Origin: Lichenostomus cassidix
Lineage: Eukaryota; Chordata; Aves; Passeriformes; Meliphagidae
Direction: 5' to 3'
NCBI GenBank assembly: GCA_008360975.2
Contig: VLJF02000033.1
Coordinates: 992,001 to 1,056,000, forward strand
Length of the DNA: 64,000 nucleotides
The translations under genes were made by a program, and so were the position numbers. Under the pieces are notes generated by a model. The model was not told where the DNA came from and ran no database searches. It saw only the letters and a program-made list of their open reading frames with translations. How positions within the stretch are numbered: position 1 is the stretch's first letter; each line of letters begins with the position of its first letter. Shown here one piece after another: positions 12,437-22,589 of this stretch.

Positions 12437-14711
12437 TCACTGTGGCTCCAAAGTTTTCTCTGTAAGAGACTTAACATAATCTCCAGGTTGAATGTTGTGT
12501 ACTGGGCTGTCTAGGCCCCAACTCTGAGTTCCAGCCACATGCTTTTCAATTTTCCTGAGTTGCTCACTCAAGGCCACCATATAGGCGGTCAGTGTTTCCT
12601 CCCCAGCTTGGGTGGATAGTCCTTTCTGCACTCTGTATGGTCTCCCATAGAGCATCTCAAAAGGACTTTATTTTTCTTTACTTCTGGGTTTAGTTCAGAT
12701 TTGTAATAATGCAAGTGGAAGAGACTGGGGCCAGGGTAAATTGGCTTCTTGCCCCAAACTCACAATTTGGTGTTTGATTAGGTGGTTCATTTTCTCCACC
12801 TGACCACTTGACTGTGGGTGGTATGGGGTGTGAAGCTCCCAATCTATGCCTAAATGATGGCTAACTTGTTGTACCACCTTTGAAATGAAATGTAGTCCTC
12901 TATCTGAGGACATTGTGGCTGGAACTCCAAAGTGTGGTATTATTTCTTGTAACAATACCTTGGTTACCTCCTGGGCTTTGACAGTTCTAGTGGGAAAGGC
13001 TTCTGGCCATCCTGAAAAGGTATGTGTTAATACCAACAAGTACCAATACCCCCCTTTTCTTGGGAGTTCCAAAAAATCAATTTGCCACTGCTGTCCAGGC
13101 CCATTCCCTTTCCCAATTTGGCCCAATTGTGGTTTGGGGATATTTTTAGGGCTAGTCTGGAGGCAAAGGTCACACTGTCGGGTTACCTGTGTGATGGTAG
13201 CATATAAATTTCTGGCAATAATTCTTTCAATTAAATATTTGTGTAGGCCATCTATTCCCCAATGTGTCTTTGGGTGTTCTGTTCTTACTAGTGCCCACAC
13301 TAAATGAGAGGGAATGACCAACCTCCCCTGTGCAGTAATAGCCCAACCCTCTTCATTACATGACCCACTCTGATCTTCGATTTGTTTTTTGTCCTCTTTG
13401 TTATAGGCTGGCTTACCTTCTAGGGAGATTTGGCCATCTGGAATTAAAGTCCCTTCAGCTGTCACCTCACCTTTCACTGCTTCTTTTGCCTCTCTGTCCA
13501 CCAGACCATTTCCTTCTTCCAATTCTGAGCTCACTTTCTGGTGTGCCTTGATGTGCATGATTGCTACTTTTTCGGGTAGCTGGACTGCTTCCAACAGCCT
13601 GGTTATCTCTTGTGCATGTTTGATGTTTTCTCCTTGTGAGTTCAACAGTCCCCTTTCCTTCCAAATGGCTCCGTGTGCATGTACAACTCCAAATGCATAC
13701 TTTGAGTCTGTATAAATGTTTATCTTTTTCCCTTTGGCTATTTCCAATGCATGGGTTAAAACAATTATTTCAGCTTTCTGGGCAGAAGTGTTTATTGGTA
13801 GGGGTCCAGATTCTATTACCTTTTTGCTGGTGGTGACTGCATACCCTGCATGTCGCTTTCCACTGATGACGTAGCTGCTTGCATCGGTAAACCAGGTCTC
13901 TGCATCATCCAAAGGTGTATCCTTCAGATCTGGATGACTAGAATATGTGGCTTCAATAGTTTCCAGGCAGTCGTGGTGCACCTGCTCCCCGTTGTTTCCG
14001 CTGAGGAAAGCAGCTGGGTTGACAATGTTAGTGACCACTATTTCCACATCGTCCTGCTCCACCATGATGAGTTGGTATTTCAGGAACCTCTGTGGGGAAA
14101 GCCAGTGTCCGCCTTTCACTTCCAGCACTGCAGACACTGTGTGGGACACTAGCACAGTCATTTTCTGGCCCAAGGTAAACTTGCGTGCCTCTTGGATGTT
14201 TAGCACGACTGTTTAGCCCTGAGGCACCCTGGCCATCCTTTGGCTGCTGCGTCTAGTTGCTTAGACAGATAAGCAACTGCCCGTCGATATGGGCCCAGGT
14301 CTTGTGCTAGTATTCCCAGGGCAATCCCCTGCTTCTCATGAGAAAAGAGAAAAAATGGTTTACTCACATCTGGAAGTCCCAAAGCTGGAGCTGACATCAG
14401 GGCATTCTTCAGTTGTTTCAAGGCCCTCATGGCCTCTTTCTTCCACTGAAGATCTCTGCTTTCCTTTTTGATGAGCTCATACAAAGGTTTTACAAGGACC
14501 CCATAACTAAGGATCCAAAGCCACACCATCCCGTCATCCCCAGGAAAGTCCATAGCTCCTTTACAGTTAAGGTTTTTGGGGTTTGGCAAATGGCCTCTTT
14601 CTGGTCTCGTCCCAAAGTTTGCTGCCCAGCACTGATTTCATAGCCCAAATAAATTACTTTTGGTTGTACTACTTGAGCCCTTTTCTTGGAAACCCTGTAC
14701 CCTTGGAGCAC
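12437..14711 (-). pseudogene. ERV-A pol remnant (RT end, RNase H, integrase)
   Basis: The minus-strand pieces are the RT thumb/connection at 14711-14200 in two overlapping frames (VIYLGYEISAGQQTLG; YLSKQLDAAAKGWPGCLRA), an open 503-codon stretch at 14206-12695, and an integrase C-terminal piece at 12655-12437. The long stretch has RNase H carboxylates ([14 protein letters not shown]), an integrase zinc-binding H-H-C-C region ([14 protein letters not shown] ... CDLC), and D, D, E of the core ([24 protein letters not shown]). RT is cut at about 14711 and joins host sequence, with no 5' LTR, gag or protease. It is gammaretrovirus-like and inactive. Confidence 0.8.
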
Positions 14712-14756
14712 CAGGAAATTTAGTGAACTTATTGTCCAGAGTACACAGACTTCTTC

Positions 14757-15881
14757 TGAACACAGAGAGGGAGGGATGGAGGGGACACTGGAGAATTAAG
14801 CTGCCACAGGCGCCCTGCCGCCCCCTCCACCACCTCCATCCGCCCGCAGCGAGCCCCGAGCCCCGGCACAAGGCAGCGCGGCTCCCACCTGCGCTGGGAC
14901 AGCCTCTCCGAGCTCCGCCGCCGCCTCCCCGGGCTCCGCCCGCTGCCGCCGCTCCCGGGCCGCACACACGCTCCCACCATGGCGCCGCTGCTGCCCCACT
15001 AAAGCCCTGCCTGCCTGCCTGGGGGCGACACCGGCGCCGGCCTTGTCCCCGCTCGCTGGCACCGAGCAGCAATTGCGCTGGGACAATTCCGAGTGACAGC
15101 ACAGCCAGCCAAGGGCAGCGAGGCGCGGGCTCTGCACAGCGCACAGCCCAAGCCCCGCGCTCTCAGTGCCCCCCGGGCTGGCCGAGGCCAAAGCCGCACA
15201 TGAGGAACAGCCCTGCAACGGGCCCGGGCCCAAGGCGCCATTGCTCTGCAAATAGCGACCAAGTTCTCCGCACCTCCCGGCCCCGCCTCGGCACGCAGCC
15301 CCCGGGGCAGCCCCACGGCCCCCACGGCAGCTCCCAGCCTCCGCAACGGCCCAGGGGGAGCAGGCCAAGGGGACGCCAGGGACAGCAGGGGCACTTCACA
15401 AGCCTTTGGTGCAAAAGAGAAAATCATCAGGAAGGAAAAAGCAACAGCAGCACGGGCTCCAGAGCACAGGGCCACACGAGGCCATGGCACATTGCAGTGG
15501 GGTGATGCTGGCCCCATGTCAGGCACCCAGCAGAGCTGCTCTCTCACTGCCCTGCACAGCCGCCATGGGGAGAGAAAATTGAACCAAGGCTTCCTGAGTT
15601 GATAGAAGGACCTGGCTAAGAGATCCCTCATCAAACACCTTTGTGCACAAAACAGGCTTGAAATTGGATATATGAATTGAATTTATTGCTAACAAACTCA
15701 GAACAGGAGAAGAAGTAAAATTTACCATTTAAAACACCTTCCCCCCTACCGACGGGGATCACCTGGAATGGGGGTCACCAGGATTCTGCCCAACGGGGAT
15801 CACTGGGGATCATCCCACTGGGGATGGAGCTGGAGCAGCAATGAACCTCTTCCTGCACTTGGGACACTCGCAGGGCTTCCC
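14757..15881 (-). other. ZNF2 3' flank (inverted GC-rich module flank)
   Basis: Inverted copy of the module flank also seen after ZNF1, ZNF3, ZNF4 and ZNF7. It holds the ZNF2 poly(A) signal (minus AATAAA at 15682-15687). The ERV join is near 14711-14756. No additional gene is supported; long GC-rich open frames occur on both strands. Confidence 0.6.
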
Positions 15882-16589
<708 letters not shown>

Positions 16590-17262
16590 TCAGTGCCTTG
16601 CCCTGGGTGTTCCTACTGCCCAGCTCCAGCCCTGCAAGTCTCCCAGGGGTTTTGTGTCCATAAAAACCCCAAAACCACCACCATTCACCTCAAAAGCTTC
16701 ACAGAATTTCCCCCTCTCTACTCTTTTCACCTTCCCTGCACTCATGAGGCTCCCGTGGCTCTCGGGCTTCCCTATTTTCCAGGGTCCCGCTTAGGAATGA
16801 TCCGGGGGCTTTGGCGATCCCACGGGTCCCTTCTCCCCTCATTCTCTGCTCCGTGCTTCCAGGGATCCCAGGCTTCCCCCTGATCCACGCTCCCCCCTCT
16901 CCAGCCTGCCGGGGCTCCCCCAGCTCCGCCATCGCACCTCTCCGCTCACCCCACTCCGGGGCTCCCGCCCTTCCCCTCCACCGCTCTCCCGGCGGGACCC
17001 CATGCCCCATGTCCCCCTCCCACCCCGACACCGGGCCGTGCCCACCTGCAGCCCCCAAAATATCCCCCAAAGCCCCACTGGCGCCTCAGCTTTGGCCTTC
17101 CGCCACATCCAAACGTTCCCCCCGCACAATCAAACCCTCCCAGCAACCCTTCACGAGATTTGGGGCTCAATCCCGGAAGCTGCGAGCTCCAAACACCCGC
17201 CCAGAAAAAACGCCGCTCGGGGACCCCCGAGACATTTGGGGCGACTTCCTCCTCCCCCTCAC

Positions 17263-17820
17263 CTGCGCCACGCGGGGCGCCGATGCTCCCGGGGCCGCGG
17301 CAGACAAAGAGCTCCGCGCTGCTTCTGCTGCTCCTCCTCTTCCTATCTCCAACCTCTTCCTGCTCCTCCTCTTCCTCTCTCCTCCTCCTCCCGCGACTCC
17401 TCCTCCTTCCTCCTCCCGCCTCCTCCTGCTCGGATCTCCGGCTTTTCTCCCGCTCCTTCCTCATCCCTCCTCCTCCTCCTCCATCCCTTCTCCTTCTCCC
17501 CCCAAGCCCAGCGCCCACCCTTTCCCCCCCTTTTCCCCACGCCGTCGCATGCCGCGGGAGGAGCCGGGATGGAGCCGGGGCAGGTCGGGCTGGGGCAGCG
17601 CTGGGCTCCGGGCCAGGCCTGGGCGCCCCCCACGCGCCCCCTCCCCAAATTGGGCTGGCGGGAAGCGCTGGGGGCGAGGGAGGGGCGCAGGTGGGGTTGG
17701 GGTGGGGAGCGCTGGGCGCTGCGGGTCTGCCTGGGAACTGGAGAGTCATCAGCGCCGCGAGCTCGGATTGGATCAGAATCGCTCAGCGCCTTCTCCCATT
17801 GGCTCATTTTCACGGGGCTA
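17263..17820 (-). promoter_or_regulatory. ZNF2 exon 1 and CCAAT/CpG promoter
   Basis: Minus-strand equivalent of the block at 3773-4317: two CCAAT boxes (ATTGG on the plus strand near 17767 and 17800), purine-rich stretch, and small exon (17263-17271) with a GTGAGG donor. The expected start codon is GTG. Confidence 0.5.
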
Positions 17821-18079
17821 TTTTTCGGGGCTGTTTTTCTATGGGGTTTGGAGGTTCTGGGGGGCTCAGGGGGGTCTCAGCGCCTTTTTTGGGGATCGCT
17901 GTGTGCCGTGTCGGTGTTCAGCTGCCTCCCAATGCCCCCAGAGCGGGGTGACACTTGGGGACACACGGGGGTCCCCATTCCCGATCCATCCCGGGGTCAG
18001 GTCTGCCCCCCAATCACAGCCCCACGGCGGGGTCCCCCCAAGTCCGTCCCCAGTGCCCCCCAAGAAACGCGACCGGAGC

Positions 18080-18166
18080 CAACTGGGAAGCTTTATTGGG
18101 AGCACTGGGAGCAGCCGGGCGGGGTCAGAGTGACAGCAGGGCTGGGGGGACACACGACCCCGTGTG
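18080..18166 (-). pseudogene. MHC class II beta 3'UTR fragment fused to lectin 5' flank
   Basis: The class II beta 3'UTR end (minus AATAAA 18092-18097) is present, but homology ends abruptly at about 18166, where sequence upstream of the lectin gene starts. No coding exon remains. The same junction occurs in mirror image at 40466. Confidence 0.75.
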
Positions 18167-18216
18167 ACTGGAGTGTGAAGGATCTGCTGGAAGTCCACAG
18201 CACTTCAGCAACCAGG

Positions 18217-18560
18217 AATGAACTCAAAAGAACCCTCACGGGTGGACTCTAGGAAGGGGACAGTGTCAGTCCAGGAGCACAGGGCTGGCAGGGTGTGGCT
18301 GTGTCCAGGGCTCTGGAAGAGACGTGGTGCTCTGCTGGGACTGACATGCCTGTGCCTGGGCAGTTCAGCCGTAGCTGTCCCCTGTCCCTGTCTGTGTCCC
18401 TTGTTCCTGGCTGTGTCCCCTGTCCCTGTCTGTGTCCCTTGTCCCTGTCTGTGTCCCCTGTCCCTGGCTGTGTCCCTTGTTCCTGGCTCTGTCCCCAGCC
18501 GGTGTCTCTCCTGCTGCCAGCTCAGTGAGTGGCACACAGGCTGAGGGTCCCTCCTCTGTT
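18217..18560 (+). other. Lectin-1 5' flank with short tandem repeat
   Basis: An ATG at 18218 opens a basic 22-codon stretch (MNSKEPSRVDSRKGT) that could be a cytoplasmic first exon, but I see no donor in the phase needed for the exon at 18640. Positions about 18375-18495 are a tandem array of CTGTCCCTGTCTGTGTCCC-like units. Confidence 0.3.
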
Positions 18561-18639
18561 CCCTGGGCGTCGGGTGGGAGATGTGAGGGCTGAGCCTGCT
18601 CAGGACAGCTCCATCCTCACGACGAACTGCTCTTTCCAG

Positions 18640-19495
18640 CTCCAGGCCAGAGGATCAGATCCCACCTCAAGTTTATCGTGGTGCTGGTTGTGCTCCTAGC
18701 CCTGGTTGTGGCTCTGGGGGTGTCCTTGGCTGCTGTGTCAGGTAAGGGAGGAGCAGCAGCCTCAGCCCAACCCCTCGGGGCACTGCTGGCTCACTGCTGC
18801 CTGAGGGGAGAATCCTCAGACATTCTTCTCCATTTCCCTCTGCAGGGAGAATACACAGAGAGACTCCAGTTACTCCAGTTAACCCTGCAGCTCGGGTGCT
18901 GCTGGCCTGTCCCCATGGCTGGGTTGGGTACAACGGGATCTGCTACTTCCTCTCGAGGCATCGTCTCTCCTGGGATCAGGCTAAGGCTCGGTGCTCCGAG
19001 CTCGAGGCTTCCCTGGCTGTGCTCACTGGCAAGGAAATGGTGAGTGAGGGGTTTGGGGGGTTTGGGAAGGCCAAGGGGACCCTGGGGTGCTCCTGGGCTA
19101 GGAGTCCATTGTTTGCTCCTCTCTCCTTGCCAGGAGTTCCTGTTCTGCCTCAGCAGGAATGTTGATTCCTGGCTCGGGCTGCACAGACAGGGCCAGCGGC
19201 TGCAGTGGGTGGATGGCAGCAGCTTCAGCTCCTCATGAGTCCTGGGGGCACAGGCAGGGCCTGGGGGCACAGGCAGGGCCCTGGGGGGCACAGGGCTGCT
19301 GGGACTGTCCCTTGTGAGCAGCACTGTTTCTCCTGCTGGGGAGGACAAAGCACAACCTCTTTCTCTGCTCCTCCTTACAGGTTAAAGATCCTTGGCAATG
19401 GAGAGTGTGTGTTCCTGCGAGAGGGAAAGTTTAGGAGTACAACCTGCACAGATCACCTGCACTGTCTGTGCAGCAGAGCCCAAACTGAGCTGTAA
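18640..19495 (+). pseudogene. Lectin-1: C-type lectin-like type II membrane protein, splice donor lost
   Basis: Four exons can be drawn. 18640-18741 is a membrane anchor (FIVVLVVLLALVVALGVSL), and 18846-19039 is a stalk and the start of the C-type lectin domain (CPHGWVGYNGICYF, WDQAKARCSELEASLA). 19134-19234 carries WLGL and WVDGSSF, and 19381-19495 carries GECVFL, CTDHLHCLCSR and a stop. This order (short N-terminus, anchor, stalk, lectin domain) is that of NK-complex lectins such as CLEC2 and chicken Blec. The donor of exon 3 is AT instead of GT at 19235-19236; the mirror copy at 39431 has GT. The motif is DSWLGL where lectin-2 has DDYWLGL. These suggest decay of this arm. Read-through at the lost donor would stop immediately, losing the last third of the lectin domain. 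First exon not identified. Confidence 0.75.
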
Positions 19496-19796
19496 CTGGG
19501 GATGGAGGAATTACCTTCTCTGTGCTGAGCACTCACAGCTTAGCCTCTTCTTCCCCCCAGCACGGGGATTTCCTTCCTCAGCTGCAGCACCTGCCTTGCA
19601 CTGACTCTCAGGGTCACCTCGGTGCACTTTGCAGAGTCACCTCAGTGTTTGATCTCAAGGAGATGAATCTGTAGGAAGAGGAGATGATGTGGAAGCTGAT
19701 CTGTGGCTGCCTGGGCTGGGTGTTCCTGTGTCCCTCTGGAGCCGTTCCAGGAATCTTCCTGTTTCTCTTGCACTACATGTTTCTACAGTGACCTTT

Positions 19797-20296
19797 TATA
19801 TATATATTGATATGGAAAGGGATTTCAAATATGTTTTTCCAGCACTTGCAGTGTATTTATACACTAAGCTTGTATCTCTATATTAAAATATAACACTGTG
19901 AGTGTAGACCTACACGTTCTTCTAAAACTGTATTTGTACACTGATCTTATATATATATTACCATATATTAATATAACACTCTGGATACAGAATTACATGT
20001 TCTTCTAACATTGTTTTTACACACTAGCTTTGTACATGTATATGAAAATATAACACTGTGAGTATAGACCTACATGTTCTTCTAAAACTGTATTTGTACA
20101 CTGACCTTATATATATTAGCATATATTAATGTAACACTCTGGATACAAAATGACATGTTCCTCTAACATTGTATTTATATACTAACCTTGTCTATCTTGA
20201 TATAATACTGTGGATACAGAACTACCTGTTCTTCTAACATTGTATTTATACACTAATCTTGTATATATTGATATAACACTGTGGATACAGATTTGA
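19797..20296 (+). repeat. AT-rich tandem array, unit about 72 bp
   Basis: About six to seven degenerate copies of a unit containing ATAACACTGTGGATACAG, TGTTCTTCTAACATTGTA and TTTATACACTAATCTTGTA. It contrasts sharply with the GC-rich surroundings and is repeated in mirror orientation at 38380-38885. Confidence 0.75.
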
Positions 20297-20387
20297 AACA
20301 TCTGCTGCCATGGTAATGTGACCTTTGTGGGAGCAGAGTGCAAAATAATGCCAGGGTTGTGATTGGAACCCACAGGTGACATTCCCT

Positions 20388-20441
20388 TAGGAGTTGGACT
20401 TGATCCTTGTGGGTCTCTTCCAACTCAGAGGATTTTGTGAG
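20388..20441 (+). mobile_element. CR1 LINE 3' end fragment
   Basis: GAGTTGGACTTGATCCTTGT followed by GGGTCTCTTCCAACTCAGAG is the typical CR1 3' terminus. Mirror copy at 38224-38277. Confidence 0.65.
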
Positions 20442-20875
20442 ATGTTGTTGTGTGACACCCATCAGTATGTACAGCGCCAATGTCGCTGTTATTGTTGTAT
20501 TCTTTATAATATTCTTATTTTTTTATTAAATGCTTATGAAGCATCCCTGTGTCCCTCGTGTCCCTTGCCCTGCTGCCCCTGCCCCGGGGGCTTCAGCCGA
20601 GCCAGAGCCTCTTCCCAGTGCTCCCAGTCTGCCCGTGCAGCCTCCAGCAGCCAGCGAGGCCTTCAGCTGGGCCGGCAGAGAGGAGCTGCTGGGAGCTCCC
20701 AAATCAGTTTGGTTCCGTTTGTCCTTCCCAGCCTGGGGAACAACGATTTGGGAGTTTTCTGCCCAAACCCTGTCCGTTCCTCCGCTCAGCTCAAGAGGTT
20801 TGGGGAGATTTTGGCTTTTTGTGGGAAATCAAAGCGATGTGGGGACAAGGCGGGATTGTCCCTCAGCTGTGTTCT

Positions 20876-21100
20876 GACCAATCAGAGCTCGAGAACGAGG
20901 AGTGGCGGCAGAATCAGCCAATGGCAATGGGGGGGGCGGGATCTCAAAAGACTATATAAAGAGGACACTGAGCGGCAGGAATCTCCCCTTCGGCTTTTTT
21001 AAAATGTCGGAGGAGAAAAAGGCCTGGAATGTCTCGGGCCGTGCTGGAGGCCAAGGAACCGCTGCTGCTCTGTACCGGCGGGAGGTGAAAACTGCTGTGA
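20876..21100 (+). promoter_or_regulatory. TATA/CCAAT promoter-like element with short ORF
   Basis: Two CCAAT boxes (about 20878 and 20919) and a TATATAAAG box (about 20953) are spaced as in a core promoter. About 50 bp downstream, ATGTCGGAGGAG begins at 21004. The product is not recognised and the frame soon leaves anything gene-like. A related element lies in reverse at 21350-21570, and both recur in the other palindrome arm. Confidence 0.4.
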
Positions 21101-21349
21101 CACTGTCCTCCTCACCCTGGTGTCCCTCGACAGCACACAATGCCTCAGGAACAGGCTGCTCCAGCAGGGATCCCCCACAAGTCCCGCCAGCAGCCACTTC
21201 CATGGCTCTGCAGGAGCTTCCCATGGCTCAGGGTCTCTCTCAGGCATCCCCTGCTCCGGCCTAGGCTCCTGCTGGGGCTGCAGGGGAGTCCCTGCTCCAT
21301 CCCGGCCTCACCCACAGCTCACACCGAGCTGGACATGCAGCTCCAGGTC

Positions 21350-21570
21350 ACACCGAGCTCCCGCCGGTTCAGGGCAGCAGCGATTCTTTGTCCTCCTGCC
21401 CGGGCTGGGACATTGCAGGGCTGAGGAGCCGAAAAGAGAATTTCGGCCACAACCCCGGGATTGTGCCTGGAGCGACCGGGGCGATTCTGTCGTTGTGTAG
21501 AGCTCTTCCACCTCACTCCCATTGGCTGATTGTTCCGTCACTCCTCATTCTCGTGCGCTGACTGGCCAGA
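21350..21570 (-). promoter_or_regulatory. Inverted second copy of the promoter-like element
   Basis: Minus-strand sequence aligns by eye with 20876-21100: the two ATTGG/CCAAT areas, then TTCGGC, and an ATGTCCCAGCCC reading with a stop after about 14 codons. The TATA box is not conserved here. The two copies face each other about 250 bp apart. A more distant third copy is near 22220-22340. Confidence 0.35.
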
Positions 21571-21599
21571 GCGGGGACAAGCACCGCCCTCGGTGCCGC

Positions 21600-22580
21600 C
21601 CCTTGTACCGCCATTGCTGGAGGGTCAGTGAGGGCTCGGGAGCGGCAGCGGCCGGAGCGCCGTGAGGCGGCGGAGCTCGGAGGCGGCGGAGCTCGGAGGC
21701 GGCGGAGCTCGGCGGTGACCCAAGCGCAGCGACCCGGGGACAGGAGAGACACCTCTGTTCTACCGACAGCAAGCGGGACGAGCCAGCGCTGCTCCAGCAC
21801 CGCCTCCTGCCGAGGCAGCAGCGGCAAGGAGACCGCGGGCAGCCGCTCCCTCAGCGGCCTCAGGCCAGCGGCAACACGGTGCCACAGCCAGGGAGGGAGG
21901 GAGGGAGCCACCACAACCCCTCCATCCCCTCCATCCGCCCGCAGCGAGCCCCGAGCCCCGGCACAAGCCAGCGCGGCTCCCACCTGCTCTGAGGCTGTTT
22001 TTGAGCTCCCCGGGGGTCTCCAGAGACTCTCCGGCAGTGCCGACTGTGCTGCACGAGCGATGCGATGTGAGAGGAACGGCGTTTGTGTTTCCCTCCCCGA
22101 GAGCAGCAGTGGGTGCTGCAGAGATGTGCAGAGATGGGAGAAAGGAGGTGATCCGGACGAGAAGCGGGCAGTGAATTTGACTCAGACTCATCCCCCTTGC
22201 TGTGTCACTCCCGGGCTGTTTTATTGCACAGTCCTTCGGATGAGAACGGGCTGAGCAAGAAGCTGCAGGAAGGAAGCTCTGCTGCCCTGAACAGGCTCGG
22301 CGTGACCTGGAGCTGACGGCGCTGCGAGCTGCGGATGAGTCCGGGATGGAGCAGGAATTGCCCTGCAGCCCCGGCAGGAGCCCCGGCTGGAGCAAGAGAA
22401 GTATTCCTGTCTATTTCTGCCCTGTTTCCGTTCACATTTATCCTTCTTTGTGCACATTTTTATACACTTTTACCTGTTCTGCTAGTTAATCTTTTAGCTC
22501 CTTGCTCCATGCAGCATCTTCAGAGGAACTGAAAATTCCTGTTCTCTGCCCTTGATCAGTCTGTAAATTTTCTAAGATTC
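21600..22580. other. GC-rich repeats, no gene recognised
   Basis: Includes a tandem GGCGGCGGAGCTCGGA run at about 21667-21710, a (GGGA)n stretch near 21893, and a piece (about 21770-21890) matching the ZNF module flank at 58260-58380 in reverse. Nothing I can name as a gene. Confidence 0.4.
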
Positions 22581-22589
22581 TGTACCTGT

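Noticed and set aside
18375..18495. Cys/Pro-rich frame (PVPVCVPCPCLCPL) as a possible secreted peptide
   Set aside because: Produced by the CTGTCCCTGTCTGTGTCCC tandem repeat.
20394..21002. 202-codon frame between lectin-1 and the promoter-like repeat
   Set aside because: Begins in a CR1 fragment, runs through GC-rich spacer and the promoter element; no domain.
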